DNA of 20,871 nt. Source: Acanthaster planci. Taxonomy: Eukaryota; Echinodermata; Asteroidea; Valvatida; Acanthasteridae. Under the pieces are notes generated by a model. The model was not told where the DNA came from and searched no databases. It was given only the letters and a program-made list of their open reading frames with translations. The DNA lies in assembly GCF_001949145.1 (NCBI RefSeq), contig NW_019091535.1, positions 641,098 through 661,968 of the forward strand, in the 5' to 3' direction. Below, piece by piece: positions 18,601-20,871 of this stretch; within the stretch, counting starts at the first letter, position 1, and the number at the start of each line of letters is the position of its first letter. A program made the position numbers and the translations under genes.

Positions 18601-20513
18601 TTCCCGCCTACCTTTGCCATCATGACCTTAGCGGCCTTCCAACTCTTGTCCTTGGGCACTTTGCCATTGGGAGCCAGGAGGACCATCACTGCAGCTGTTA
18701 CGAGGACGACCTGGGTCGGTGGGGAGCCGAACGACTTCAACTCTGTCAGGTTGTTCTGAGGTGATGTGACAATAGGAAAGAAAGACAAGCCATTAGGAAA
18801 TGTTGAATACAGCCCTATCGAACTTTTCATTCGCTGTTTTCAGTTTGTGCCTCAGTTATCATGCATTGTCTTTACACTACATTCTGTAGTATCCATATAA
18901 ATCCAAGCCTTCAAAGTTTTGGGGAAAAGACACTTGTACGTTTCCTGAATGTTCCTGAACAGCCTTCAGGCGGAACTAAATGTTTCTAGGCTTTGTTACA
19001 ACCTTCAGGCAGCAGAACTAAGGCCTCCTTGAACAGCCTTCTATCAACAGAGCTAACGATGCTTTGGGGGCTTCCTAAACACACTTTAGACAGCAGAACT
19101 AAATGTCTTTGGGGCTACCTGAACAACCTTCACGCAGCACAACAAAAGGCATTCAGGGCTTCCAAAACAGGTTGCAGAATGCAGGATATTCAAGGCTAGT
19201 TGACCAGCCTTCCAGCAGCACAACACAGAAGGCTGAGGGTTTTCCAAGTAACCTTCAGGCGTAGAAACTCACCTTATTCAGCGTATTCAAGGCTTCCTGG
19301 GCAGCCTTCAGGGCCGGTTCGGCCTTGGCGAGGTCCTCCTCACACTCTTTAGCCTTCTTAGAGACGGCTTCGTTGATGGCGGCAACCTTGATCTCCTCCT
19401 CGTCGGCGATGGCCTTCTCCTTGCTGACCTTCTCCGTCTCTACTCCCACAATCTGAATCAGCTTGTCAGCATCCTCATTTTTGATCTTCAGCTCCGCCTC
19501 CTGGGAGGCCAGCTTCGCTTTCAGGTCGTCCACCTGGCAGACAGAAGTATCAAGGTTTAAATGTAGACTCAATTCAAGCCACTGCAAAAGCTCTTCAAAT
19601 GACATCTGACAAAACCTGTTCCTTATCACTGCTCTGACTCATGACTGGACATGTGAGCGACTGGTTGTAAGTCTACAGTTTTGGGATTTCTCTGAAGAAG
19701 TGCTGCTGCTGCCTCTTTATGCATCAACTGCTTCAAACTTCTACACAACATTTTTTGTGGAAAAAACACCTCGGTCACATATACTTCCACGATCTCTTCA
19801 CGTAACTTAATAACAAGCTTCTTTGCATCACATGATCTCTTATGTGCAACACATGCCGCAGATCACCGAAACCGTAGTAAATATACAAATCAGCTTAATG
19901 ATCAAAGTATTCTGTGAACAATACATACCACAGATCTATTGAAAAACGAATCTTGTATGACTACTGGGGTTTCTAGGAGAGAGCTGGGGGTGCAGGTGGC
20001 CATGTGGTTAAAGGTTTGTGACTCATGAACAGAGGGCGAGGGGTTCGAATCCAGCTTCAAGGTGTAAGTTGTGGCCTGGGGCAAGCCACTTTACTTGCCG
20101 CTCTCTACCCAGGAGTACAAATGGTCATCGGCATTAGCTGGGGACCAAACTGCAATTGACTGGCAACCCATCAAGGGAGGACAAGACTTATTTCTCAGTG
20201 GTTTCACGCCCAGGAGACCGGAGACAAACACCGGCCTGATGAGCTGAACGGCTGGGAACGGACTTGGCCAGCTACCCACCTGCTGAGCGGTGCTCTGCAG
20301 CTTGGTCAGACCGTTCTCCAGACGCTCCATCTTGGCCGTCAGCTCCTTGCTCTTCTGGCCCAGCAGGTTCTGGTACAGCTTGATCTGCTCCAGGAAGCTC
20401 TTGGGAGTGGTGTAGTTGTAGCGCCGCTCATTCTGCAGGTAGATCTTGCTCATCTCGTTCACGCTGGTGTGGACGTAGGCCATGAACTCGGCCACCGAGC
20501 CTTTCAGTTCCGG
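2997..20513 (-). CDS. DNAH17: Axonemal outer-arm dynein beta heavy chain, DNAH17-type, 3' third (19 exons, 5' end outside window)
   Basis: Motor ATPase subunit of the ciliary and flagellar outer dynein arm. Joined minus-strand exons: 20513-20280, 19533-19273, 18755-18612, 18250-17969, 16925-16730, 16086-15974, 15381-15023, 14516-14312, 13724-13419, 12826-12656, 11705-11583, 11160-10967, 10204-9928, 7140-7003, 6579-6298, 5842-5723, 4866-4624, 4130-3948, 3614-2997. They total 4449 nt, 1482 codons plus TAA, with all 18 introns GT-AG and every phase matching, so the gene looks intact. Domain order from residue 1 of this fragment: AAA4 end (1-50), CC1 (50-165), microtubule-binding domain (166-280), CC2 (281-345), AAA5 and buttress (373-760), AAA6 (about 800-1080), C-terminal domain (about 1100-1482). 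Motifs such as [19 protein letters not shown] and [13 protein letters not shown] are diagnostic of axonemal heavy chains. [15 protein letters not shown] and [13 protein letters not shown] favour DNAH17 over DNAH9 or DNAH11; that paralog choice rests on memory, not alignment. Confidence 0.93.
3615..3947 (-). other. Intron 18 (GT-AG), with a small palindrome
   Basis: Donor GTCAGC, acceptor TTTTAG. CACTGCAC-GT-GTGCAGTG at 3864-3881 is a perfect 8-bp inverted repeat around two bases; otherwise featureless. Confidence 0.88.
3948..4130 (-). CDS. DNAH17: Dynein exon 18: C-terminal domain
   Basis: Sixty-one codons (residues 1217-1277), phase 0, acceptor CACACAG, donor [48 protein letters not shown] and [12 protein letters not shown] match the C-terminal domain of outer-arm heavy chains closely. 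Confidence 0.95.
4131..4623 (-). other. Intron 17 (GT-AG), nothing notable
   Basis: Donor GTAATG, acceptor CACACAG. AT-rich; no element recognised. Confidence 0.88.
4624..4866 (-). CDS. DNAH17: Dynein exon 17: C-terminal domain
   Basis: Eighty-one codons (residues 1136-1216), phase 0, acceptor TTCCAG, donor [47 protein letters not shown] and [19 protein letters not shown] are conserved. [16 protein letters not shown] is a glycine-alanine loop at a position that varies in composition and length in the family. Confidence 0.95.
4867..5722 (-). other. Intron 16 (GT-AG), 856 bp, nothing notable
   Basis: Donor GTAAGC, acceptor TTCCAG. AT-rich throughout. Lysine-rich minus-strand frame near 5377-5622 reflects composition only. 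Confidence 0.88.
5723..5842 (-). CDS. DNAH17: Dynein exon 16: AAA6 to C-terminal domain
   Basis: Forty codons (residues 1096-1135), phase 0, acceptor GTCTAG, donor [29 protein letters not shown] and [16 protein letters not shown] are family hallmarks. The exon is too short to stand out as an open frame and was found by following the reading frame from exon 15 to exon 17. Confidence 0.94.
5843..6297 (-). other. Intron 15 (GT-AG), nothing notable
   Basis: Donor GTGGGT, acceptor GTCTAG. AT-rich; no repeat or coding signal seen. Confidence 0.88.
6298..6579 (-). CDS. DNAH17: Dynein exon 15: end of AAA6
   Basis: Ninety-four codons (residues 1002-1095), phase 0, acceptor ACCCAG, donor [48 protein letters not shown] and [19 protein letters not shown] are among the most conserved stretches of the whole heavy-chain family. 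Confidence 0.96.
6580..7002 (-). other. Intron 14 (GT-AG), nothing confirmed
   Basis: Donor GTACAA, acceptor ACCCAG. AAAGCGCCCTCTATA at 6946-6960 shares AGCGCCCTCT with intron 10; no element boundary could be drawn. Confidence 0.88.
7003..7140 (-). CDS. DNAH17: Dynein exon 14: AAA6
   Basis: Forty-six codons (residues 956-1001), phase 0, acceptor ATCTAG, donor [47 protein letters not shown] are conserved AAA6 motifs; together with the preceding WVILQ they give the invariant WVILQNIHL. Confidence 0.94.
7265..7323 (-). mobile_element. 59-bp TTAA-bounded palindrome, family A copy 3 (inverted)
   Basis: The exact reverse complement, all 59 bases, of the copy at 1492-1550. Ends TTAACCCTAAC and GTTAGGGTTAA; 24-base arms pair at 22 of 24 positions around an 11-base loop. 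Lies in intron 13, 124 bases from the acceptor of exon 14. Confidence 0.7.
7545..8660. repeat. 1.1-kb direct repeat, copy 1
   Basis: From ATGCCACCACATTCTGACTG to TTTATTTTGATGTTAA, it matches 8740-9825 almost throughout, with scattered substitutions and small indels (a few percent by eye). It carries AATAAA at 8356-8361 followed by a short (CCAAA)n run. Copy 1 alone has a local duplication of a 20-base phrase starting TATAGTTTATTTCCC (near 7971 and 8002). An undetermined base at 7542 sits three bases before its start. Confidence 0.9.
8661..8739. repeat. 79-bp spacer with a 42-bp periodic GC-rich motif
   Basis: Between the two direct-repeat copies. GCCGGGGACTCCGAAATCGG (8670-8689) recurs as GCCGGGGTCTCCGAACTCGG (8712-8731). 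Ends in an undetermined base at 8737. Confidence 0.7.
8740..9825. repeat. 1.1-kb direct repeat, copy 2
   Basis: Counterpart of 7545-8660. AATAAA at 9514-9519 precedes one more CCAAA unit than copy 1 has. It begins three bases after an undetermined base (8737), so both copies start beside an N. Either a diverged tandem duplication or two alleles placed end to end in the assembly. Confidence 0.9.
9928..10204 (-). CDS. DNAH17: Dynein exon 13: AAA6 core
   Basis: One base completing arginine 863 plus 92 codons (864-955), acceptor GATCCAG, donor [48 protein letters not shown] and [20 protein letters not shown] are landmark AAA6 motifs. GHWVILQ ends the exon and is completed by NIHLV of the next one across the 2.8-kb intron. 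Confidence 0.95.
10450..10711. mobile_element. MITE-like element with about 47-bp terminal inverted repeats
   Basis: GGCACAATTTGTGACGGTGT (ending 10495) is mirrored exactly by ACACCGTCACAAATTGTGCC at 10665-10684. The similarity extends outward to TTGGGTCA (10454-10461) against TGACCCAG (10699-10706), giving arms of about 47 bases at roughly 80%. The 165-base interior has no coding content. No target duplication established. Confidence 0.6.
10809..10923. repeat. 25-bp minisatellite, about 4.6 copies, carrying donor-like sequence
   Basis: Units start at 10809, 10834, 10859, 10884 and 10909 (last partial and slightly diverged). Each contains two small palindromes: CACTTG-TCC-CAAGTG and GTGAG-AATACA-CTCAC. 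On the sense strand the unit junction reads CAA|GTGAGTG, matching a 5' splice-site consensus at most positions. Four such decoys lie 58, 83, 108 and 133 bases beyond the true donor of exon 12. Confidence 0.95.
10967..11160 (-). CDS. DNAH17: Dynein exon 12: start of the AAA6 region
   Basis: Sixty-four codons plus two bases (residues 799-862 and part of arginine 863), acceptor TTTCTAG, donor [48 protein letters not shown] and [14 protein letters not shown] are near-invariant. The donor GTAAAG lacks G at +5, making it weaker than GTGAGT-like decoys in the repeat just downstream. Confidence 0.95.
11161..11582 (-). other. Intron 11 (GT-AG), with a possible decayed hAT-like element
   Basis: Donor GTGAGG, acceptor TTTCTAG. 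Much of it (11253-11565) consists of TTCCAGGAATTTCCAGG-like and TTTCCATGA-like phrases. Confidence 0.88.
11253..11565. mobile_element. Possible decayed hAT-type non-autonomous element
   Basis: CAGGGTTCCCACA at 11253-11265 resembles the CAGGG(G/T)TCCCA terminus common in animal hAT elements. It is followed by TTTTCCAGGAATTTCCAGGA and, near the far side, CCATGACTTG and CATTTCATGATTTCC, phrases typical of such elements. No matching far terminus or 8-bp target duplication is visible, so this is tentative. Confidence 0.35.
11583..11705 (-). CDS. DNAH17: Dynein exon 11: approach to AAA6
   Basis: Forty-one codons (residues 758-798), phase 0, acceptor GCCGCAG, donor [29 protein letters not shown] and [17 protein letters not shown] are conserved throughout the outer-arm beta chains. 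Short exon bounded by repeat-rich introns on both sides. Confidence 0.94.
11706..12655 (-). other. Intron 10 (GT-AG), 950 bp, with a 29-bp minisatellite
   Basis: Donor GTCAGT, acceptor GCCGCAG. The minisatellite lies 38 bases from the acceptor. 11976-12600 shows no gene. TATAGCGCCCTCTGCC at 12604-12619, 37 bases from the donor, shares a motif with intron 14. Confidence 0.9.
11744..11975. repeat. 29-bp minisatellite, 8 copies, carrying acceptor-like sequence
   Basis: Eight head-to-tail units start at 11744, 11773, 11802, 11831, 11860, 11889, 11918 and 11947, differing at only a few positions. On the plus strand each contains CACATCCTGTAAGAGGCACA. On the gene's sense strand this reads CCTCTTACAG|G, a pyrimidine tract plus CAG resembling a 3' splice site, repeated eight times just upstream of the genuine acceptor of exon 11. 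Apparent open frames through it are by-products of the repetition. Confidence 0.95.
12656..12826 (-). CDS. DNAH17: Dynein exon 10: AAA5-AAA6 connection
   Basis: Fifty-seven codons (residues 701-757), phase 0, acceptor TGTCAG, donor [48 protein letters not shown] and [15 protein letters not shown] align with the helical segment after the buttress. AFNVVF...AI is closer to DNAH17 than to the AFSIVFQKAV of DNAH9 (both recalled). Confidence 0.94.
12827..13418 (-). other. Intron 9 (GT-AG), nothing notable
   Basis: Donor GTAATC, acceptor TGTCAG. AT-rich with no repeat or coding signal recognised. Confidence 0.88.
13419..13724 (-). CDS. DNAH17: Dynein exon 9: buttress coiled coil of AAA5
   Basis: 102 codons (residues 599-700), phase 0, acceptor TTGGTAG, donor [48 protein letters not shown] and the heptad-like [20 protein letters not shown] form the coiled-coil hairpin (buttress) that braces the stalk. 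[20 protein letters not shown] and NPIYQFSLK return to the ring. Strongly biased to G or C in third codon positions, unlike the flanking introns. Confidence 0.95.
13725..14311 (-). other. Intron 8 (GT-AG), nothing notable
   Basis: Donor GTACCA, acceptor TTGGTAG, the weakest acceptor of the set. No element recognised; short pyrimidine and purine runs only. Confidence 0.88.
14312..14516 (-). CDS. DNAH17: Dynein exon 8: end of AAA5 towards the buttress
   Basis: One base completing arginine 530 plus 68 codons (531-598), acceptor TTTGCAG, donor [47 protein letters not shown] and [20 protein letters not shown] are strongly conserved. [10 protein letters not shown] is one of the stretches that favours the DNAH17 branch. 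Exon ends phase 0. Confidence 0.95.
14517..15022 (-). other. Intron 7 (GT-AG), nothing notable
   Basis: Donor GTGGGT, acceptor TTTGCAG. AT-rich sequence; no repeat, element or coding signal seen. Confidence 0.88.
15023..15381 (-). CDS. DNAH17: Dynein exon 7: AAA5 body
   Basis: 119 codons plus two bases (residues 411-529 and part of arginine 530), acceptor GTTCCAG, donor [26 protein letters not shown] leads into [14 protein letters not shown] and [17 protein letters not shown], near-invariant in axonemal heavy chains. [20 protein letters not shown] follows; the family usually has VLGPLLGR where this reads VLDPVLGR. Ends in phase 2. Confidence 0.95.
15382..15973 (-). other. Intron 6 (GT-AG), containing a long hairpin element
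   Basis: Donor GTAACC, acceptor GTTCCAG. A near-palindromic element occupies 15546-15697; the flanks are AT-rich without other signals. Confidence 0.9.
15546..15697. mobile_element. 152-bp palindromic MITE-like element with 66-bp arms
   Basis: Left arm 15546-15611 (TCACAATAGTGCACCACCAA and onward) is the inverted complement of right arm 15632-15697 with roughly 8 differences, leaving a 20-base loop. Both arms carry AAGAGTTTGCAA and TTGGCCAATCAC. No open frame of significance. Terminal repeats this long with so short a centre indicate a fold-back or MITE-type insertion; the superfamily cannot be told, as no clear target duplication is visible. Confidence 0.7.
15974..16086 (-). CDS. DNAH17: Dynein exon 6: start of AAA5
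   Basis: Two bases completing residue 373 plus 37 codons (374-410), acceptor CTTGCAG, donor AAG|GTAACC. The motif [19 protein letters not shown] is the conserved opening of AAA5, a ring module that in dyneins does not hydrolyse ATP. The family norm at the first residue is a cysteine as I recall it; here the split codon reads proline. Confidence 0.94.
16190..16259 (+). mobile_element. 70-bp TTAA-bounded mini element, family B copy
   Basis: Starts TTAACCCTAAC and ends GTTAGGGTTAA, with AATTTCAATATGATTTGACA inside. It is the inverted partner of 18483-18551; the two face each other across exons 4 and 5. The 11-bp terminal repeat is identical to that of family A, but the interior is unrelated and not palindromic, apart from CCCTAGGG near one end. 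Confidence 0.65.
16349..16402. repeat. Short direct repeat, 20-bp unit, about 2.5 copies
   Basis: GATCAAACTGG followed by (G/A)TTGAACTG recurs about every 20 bases. Too short to attribute to an element. Confidence 0.6.
16730..16925 (-). CDS. DNAH17: Dynein exon 5: stalk coiled coil CC2 returning to the ring
   Basis: Sixty-five codons plus one base (residues 308-372 and the first base of 373), acceptor TGATCAG, donor C|GTAAGT. The translation [20 protein letters not shown] continues the descending stalk helix. [20 protein letters not shown] is the strongly conserved turn into the ring that precedes AAA5. Splits a codon in phase 1, completed by CT of the next exon. Confidence 0.94.
16926..17968 (-). 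other. Intron 4 (GT-AG), 1.04 kb, no confirmed element
   Basis: Donor GTGAGG, acceptor TGATCAG. Mostly AT-rich. A GC-richer patch at 17640-17765 reads in one minus-strand frame as [16 protein letters not shown] before a stop, resembling a decayed exon of unknown origin. A 146-codon open frame at 17080-17520 (+) has no recognisable domain or codon bias and is not called. Confidence 0.85.
17969..18250 (-). CDS. DNAH17: Dynein exon 4: microtubule-binding domain core and start of CC2
   Basis: Ninety-four codons (residues 214-307), phase 0, acceptor TTCTCAG, donor [43 protein letters not shown] and [18 protein letters not shown] are the conserved helices of the axonemal tip domain. DVEPKRIAL (proline at residue 280) marks the return into the descending stalk helix, and [16 protein letters not shown] begins CC2. 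All expected tip-domain elements are present with no insertion. Confidence 0.95.
18251..18611 (-). other. Intron 3 (GT-AG), with a TTAA-bounded mini element
   Basis: Donor GTAGGC, acceptor TTCTCAG. Holds the family B element at 18483-18551; the rest is AT-rich and featureless. Confidence 0.9.
18483..18551 (-). mobile_element. 69-bp TTAA-bounded mini element, family B copy (inverted)
   Basis: Begins TTAACCCTAAC and ends GTTAGGGTTAA, an exact 11-bp terminal inverted repeat including the flanking TTAA. Its reverse complement aligns with the copy at 16190-16259 at about 89% (7 mismatches and 1 gap over 70). TTAA at both edges with a CCC-starting terminus is the signature of piggyBac-type transposons. 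It has no coding capacity, so it would be non-autonomous; the superfamily assignment is inference. Confidence 0.65.
18612..18755 (-). CDS. DNAH17: Dynein exon 3: start of the microtubule-binding domain
   Basis: Forty-eight codons (residues 166-213), phase 0, acceptor ACCTCAG, donor [25 protein letters not shown] carries the paired prolines (residues 177-178) that mark the end of CC1 and helix H1 of the microtubule-binding domain. [20 protein letters not shown] is the characteristic following helix and loop. The exon begins almost exactly at the stalk-to-tip boundary. Confidence 0.94.
18756..19272 (-). other. Intron 2 (GT-AG), largely a degenerate tandem array
   Basis: Donor GTGAGT, acceptor ACCTCAG. 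The donor-proximal 320 bases are an old tandem array listed separately. The acceptor-proximal 190 bases (18756-18950) are AT-rich without visible signals. Confidence 0.9.
18950..19313. repeat. Degenerate tandem array, 35-52 bp units, running into the coding end of exon 2
   Basis: About nine diverged units, each with a core like CAGCCTTCAGGCAGCAGAACTAA (shown here only in part) followed by GGGGCTTCCTGAACA-like sequence. Cores start near 18963, 19002, 19037, 19083, 19127, 19207 and 19252, and the last lies in exon 2 at 19304. TTCCTGAACAGCCTTCAGG at 18952-18970 matches 17 of 19 bases of exon 2 at 19295-19313. TATTCAAGGCT at 19187-19197 recurs exactly at 19284-19294 in the exon, with CAGCCTTC at the same 97-base offset. 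The array therefore spans the exon-intron junction. Confidence 0.7.
19273..19533 (-). CDS. DNAH17: Dynein exon 2: stalk coiled coil CC1
   Basis: Eighty-seven codons (residues 79-165), phase 0, acceptor CTGCCAG and donor AAG|GTGAGT. The translation [15 protein letters not shown] through [18 protein letters not shown] is almost wholly charged heptads with few prolines: the antiparallel stalk helix running out to the microtubule-binding tip. EADEEE-type acidic stretches and [16 protein letters not shown] match the family closely. The exon's last 40 bases resemble units of the degenerate repeat array in the following intron. Confidence 0.94.
19534..20279 (-). other. Intron 1 (GT-AG), with an antisense tRNA-derived SINE
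   Basis: Donor GTGGGT, acceptor CTGCCAG. About 285 bases next to the donor are SINE-like; the remaining sequence (19534-19985) is AT-rich and shows no coding or structural signal. Confidence 0.9.
19985..20271 (+). mobile_element. tRNA-derived SINE, antisense to the dynein gene
   Basis: An A-box-like TGGCCATGTGG (19997-20007) and an intact B box GGTTCGAATCC (20042-20052) are 45 nt apart, the spacing of an internal RNA polymerase III promoter. The tRNA-like head (about 19993-20063) is followed by a body with GGCAAGCCACTTTACTTGCC, CTCTCTACCCAGGAGTA and ACCGGCCTGATGAGCTG, phrases I associate with conserved central domains of metazoan SINEs (recalled, not searched). No cloverleaf acceptor stem forms, so it is not a functional tRNA gene. 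No clear tail or target duplication was found, so the outer limits are approximate. Confidence 0.7.
20280..20513 (-). CDS. DNAH17: Dynein exon 1 of window: end of AAA4 and start of stalk CC1
   Basis: Seventy-eight codons (residues 1-78), phase 0 at both ends, after acceptor TTTCAG and before donor CAG|GTGGGT. It opens [20 protein letters not shown] and contains [15 protein letters not shown], the conserved motif ending AAA4, then the heptad-rich [18 protein letters not shown] that begins the ascending stalk helix. Earlier exons lie beyond the right edge; the intron on that side is occupied by a GAT-rich tandem repeat. The donor sits about 10 nt from the end of a SINE-like insertion in the next intron. 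Confidence 0.93.
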
Positions 20514-20871
20514 CTGAAATCGGCAAATAATGTACGGCAATCGATGATGTGAAAAACAAGGAAAAACAAAAATACCAAAGCATGATTGATGATGATGATA
20601 ATTGATGATAGATGATAATAATGGATGATTGATGATGATGGATGATTGATGATGATGGATGATTGATGATGATGGATGATTGATGATGATGGATGATTGA
20701 TGATGATGGATGATTGATGATGATGGATGATGATAATTGATGATTGATGATAATGGACGATTGACGATGATAATTGATGATTGATGTTGATTGATGATTG
20801 ATGATGATAATTGTTGATTGATGATTGGTGATGATAATGGATGATTGATGATGATGGATGATAATTGATGA
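20514..20871 (-). other. Part of the intron upstream of exon 1
   Basis: The acceptor TTTCAG is at its low end; the donor is outside the window. Nearly all of it beyond 20581 is tandem repeat. Confidence 0.85.
20581..20871. repeat. GAT-rich 17-bp minisatellite, continuing past the window
   Basis: Units of GATGATTGATGATGATG repeat cleanly around 20620-20735, then degrade to mixed TGAT, GATAAT and ATTGATGAT variants. Probably grown from a (GAT)n microsatellite by higher-order duplication. Confidence 0.93.

Noticed and set aside
19993-20063. A tRNA gene
   Set aside because: The B box is good, but no acceptor stem or anticodon arm pairs convincingly, and the following sequence is SINE-like.

Overview
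The window is animal genomic DNA: compact GC-rich coding exons on the minus strand separated by AT-rich GT-AG introns of about 0.33-2.8 kb. It carries one recognisable gene, the 3' third of an axonemal outer-arm dynein beta heavy chain of the DNAH9/DNAH11/DNAH17 clade, closest to DNAH17 from remembered family motifs. Nineteen in-frame exons (20513 down to the TAA at 2999-2997) join to 1482 residues with no stop or frameshift. A full chain is about 4,450-4,500 residues, so roughly the first two thirds lies beyond the right edge.

The encoded segment runs from the end of AAA4 through stalk helix CC1, the microtubule-binding domain, stalk helix CC2, AAA5 with its buttress coiled coil, AAA6 and the C-terminal domain. 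It is a motor that drives ciliary or sperm-flagellar beating. No second gene is visible on either strand.

Layout: 1-352, composite array of fold-back elements. 353-2996, 3' flank or 3' UTR with a (TA)n tract, two 59-bp TTAA-ended palindromes and a 33-bp minisatellite. 2997-20513, the gene. 20514-20871, an upstream intron filling with a GAT-rich 17-bp repeat that leaves the window.

The introns are unusually rich in structured DNA: five tiny TTAA-bounded elements with the shared terminal repeat CCCTAAC (piggyBac-like non-autonomous elements by inference), two larger terminal-inverted-repeat elements, a tRNA-derived SINE, a diverged 1.1-kb duplication whose copies each begin beside a single undetermined base, and three tandem arrays whose units carry splice-site-like or exon-like sequence next to real splice sites. 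The last trait recalls the 'mirage' minisatellites reported in amphioxus introns. With the deuterostome-like dynein, the SINE and the high divergence between duplicate copies, it suggests an invertebrate deuterostome, amphioxus being one good candidate; echinoderm or hemichordate is not excluded.
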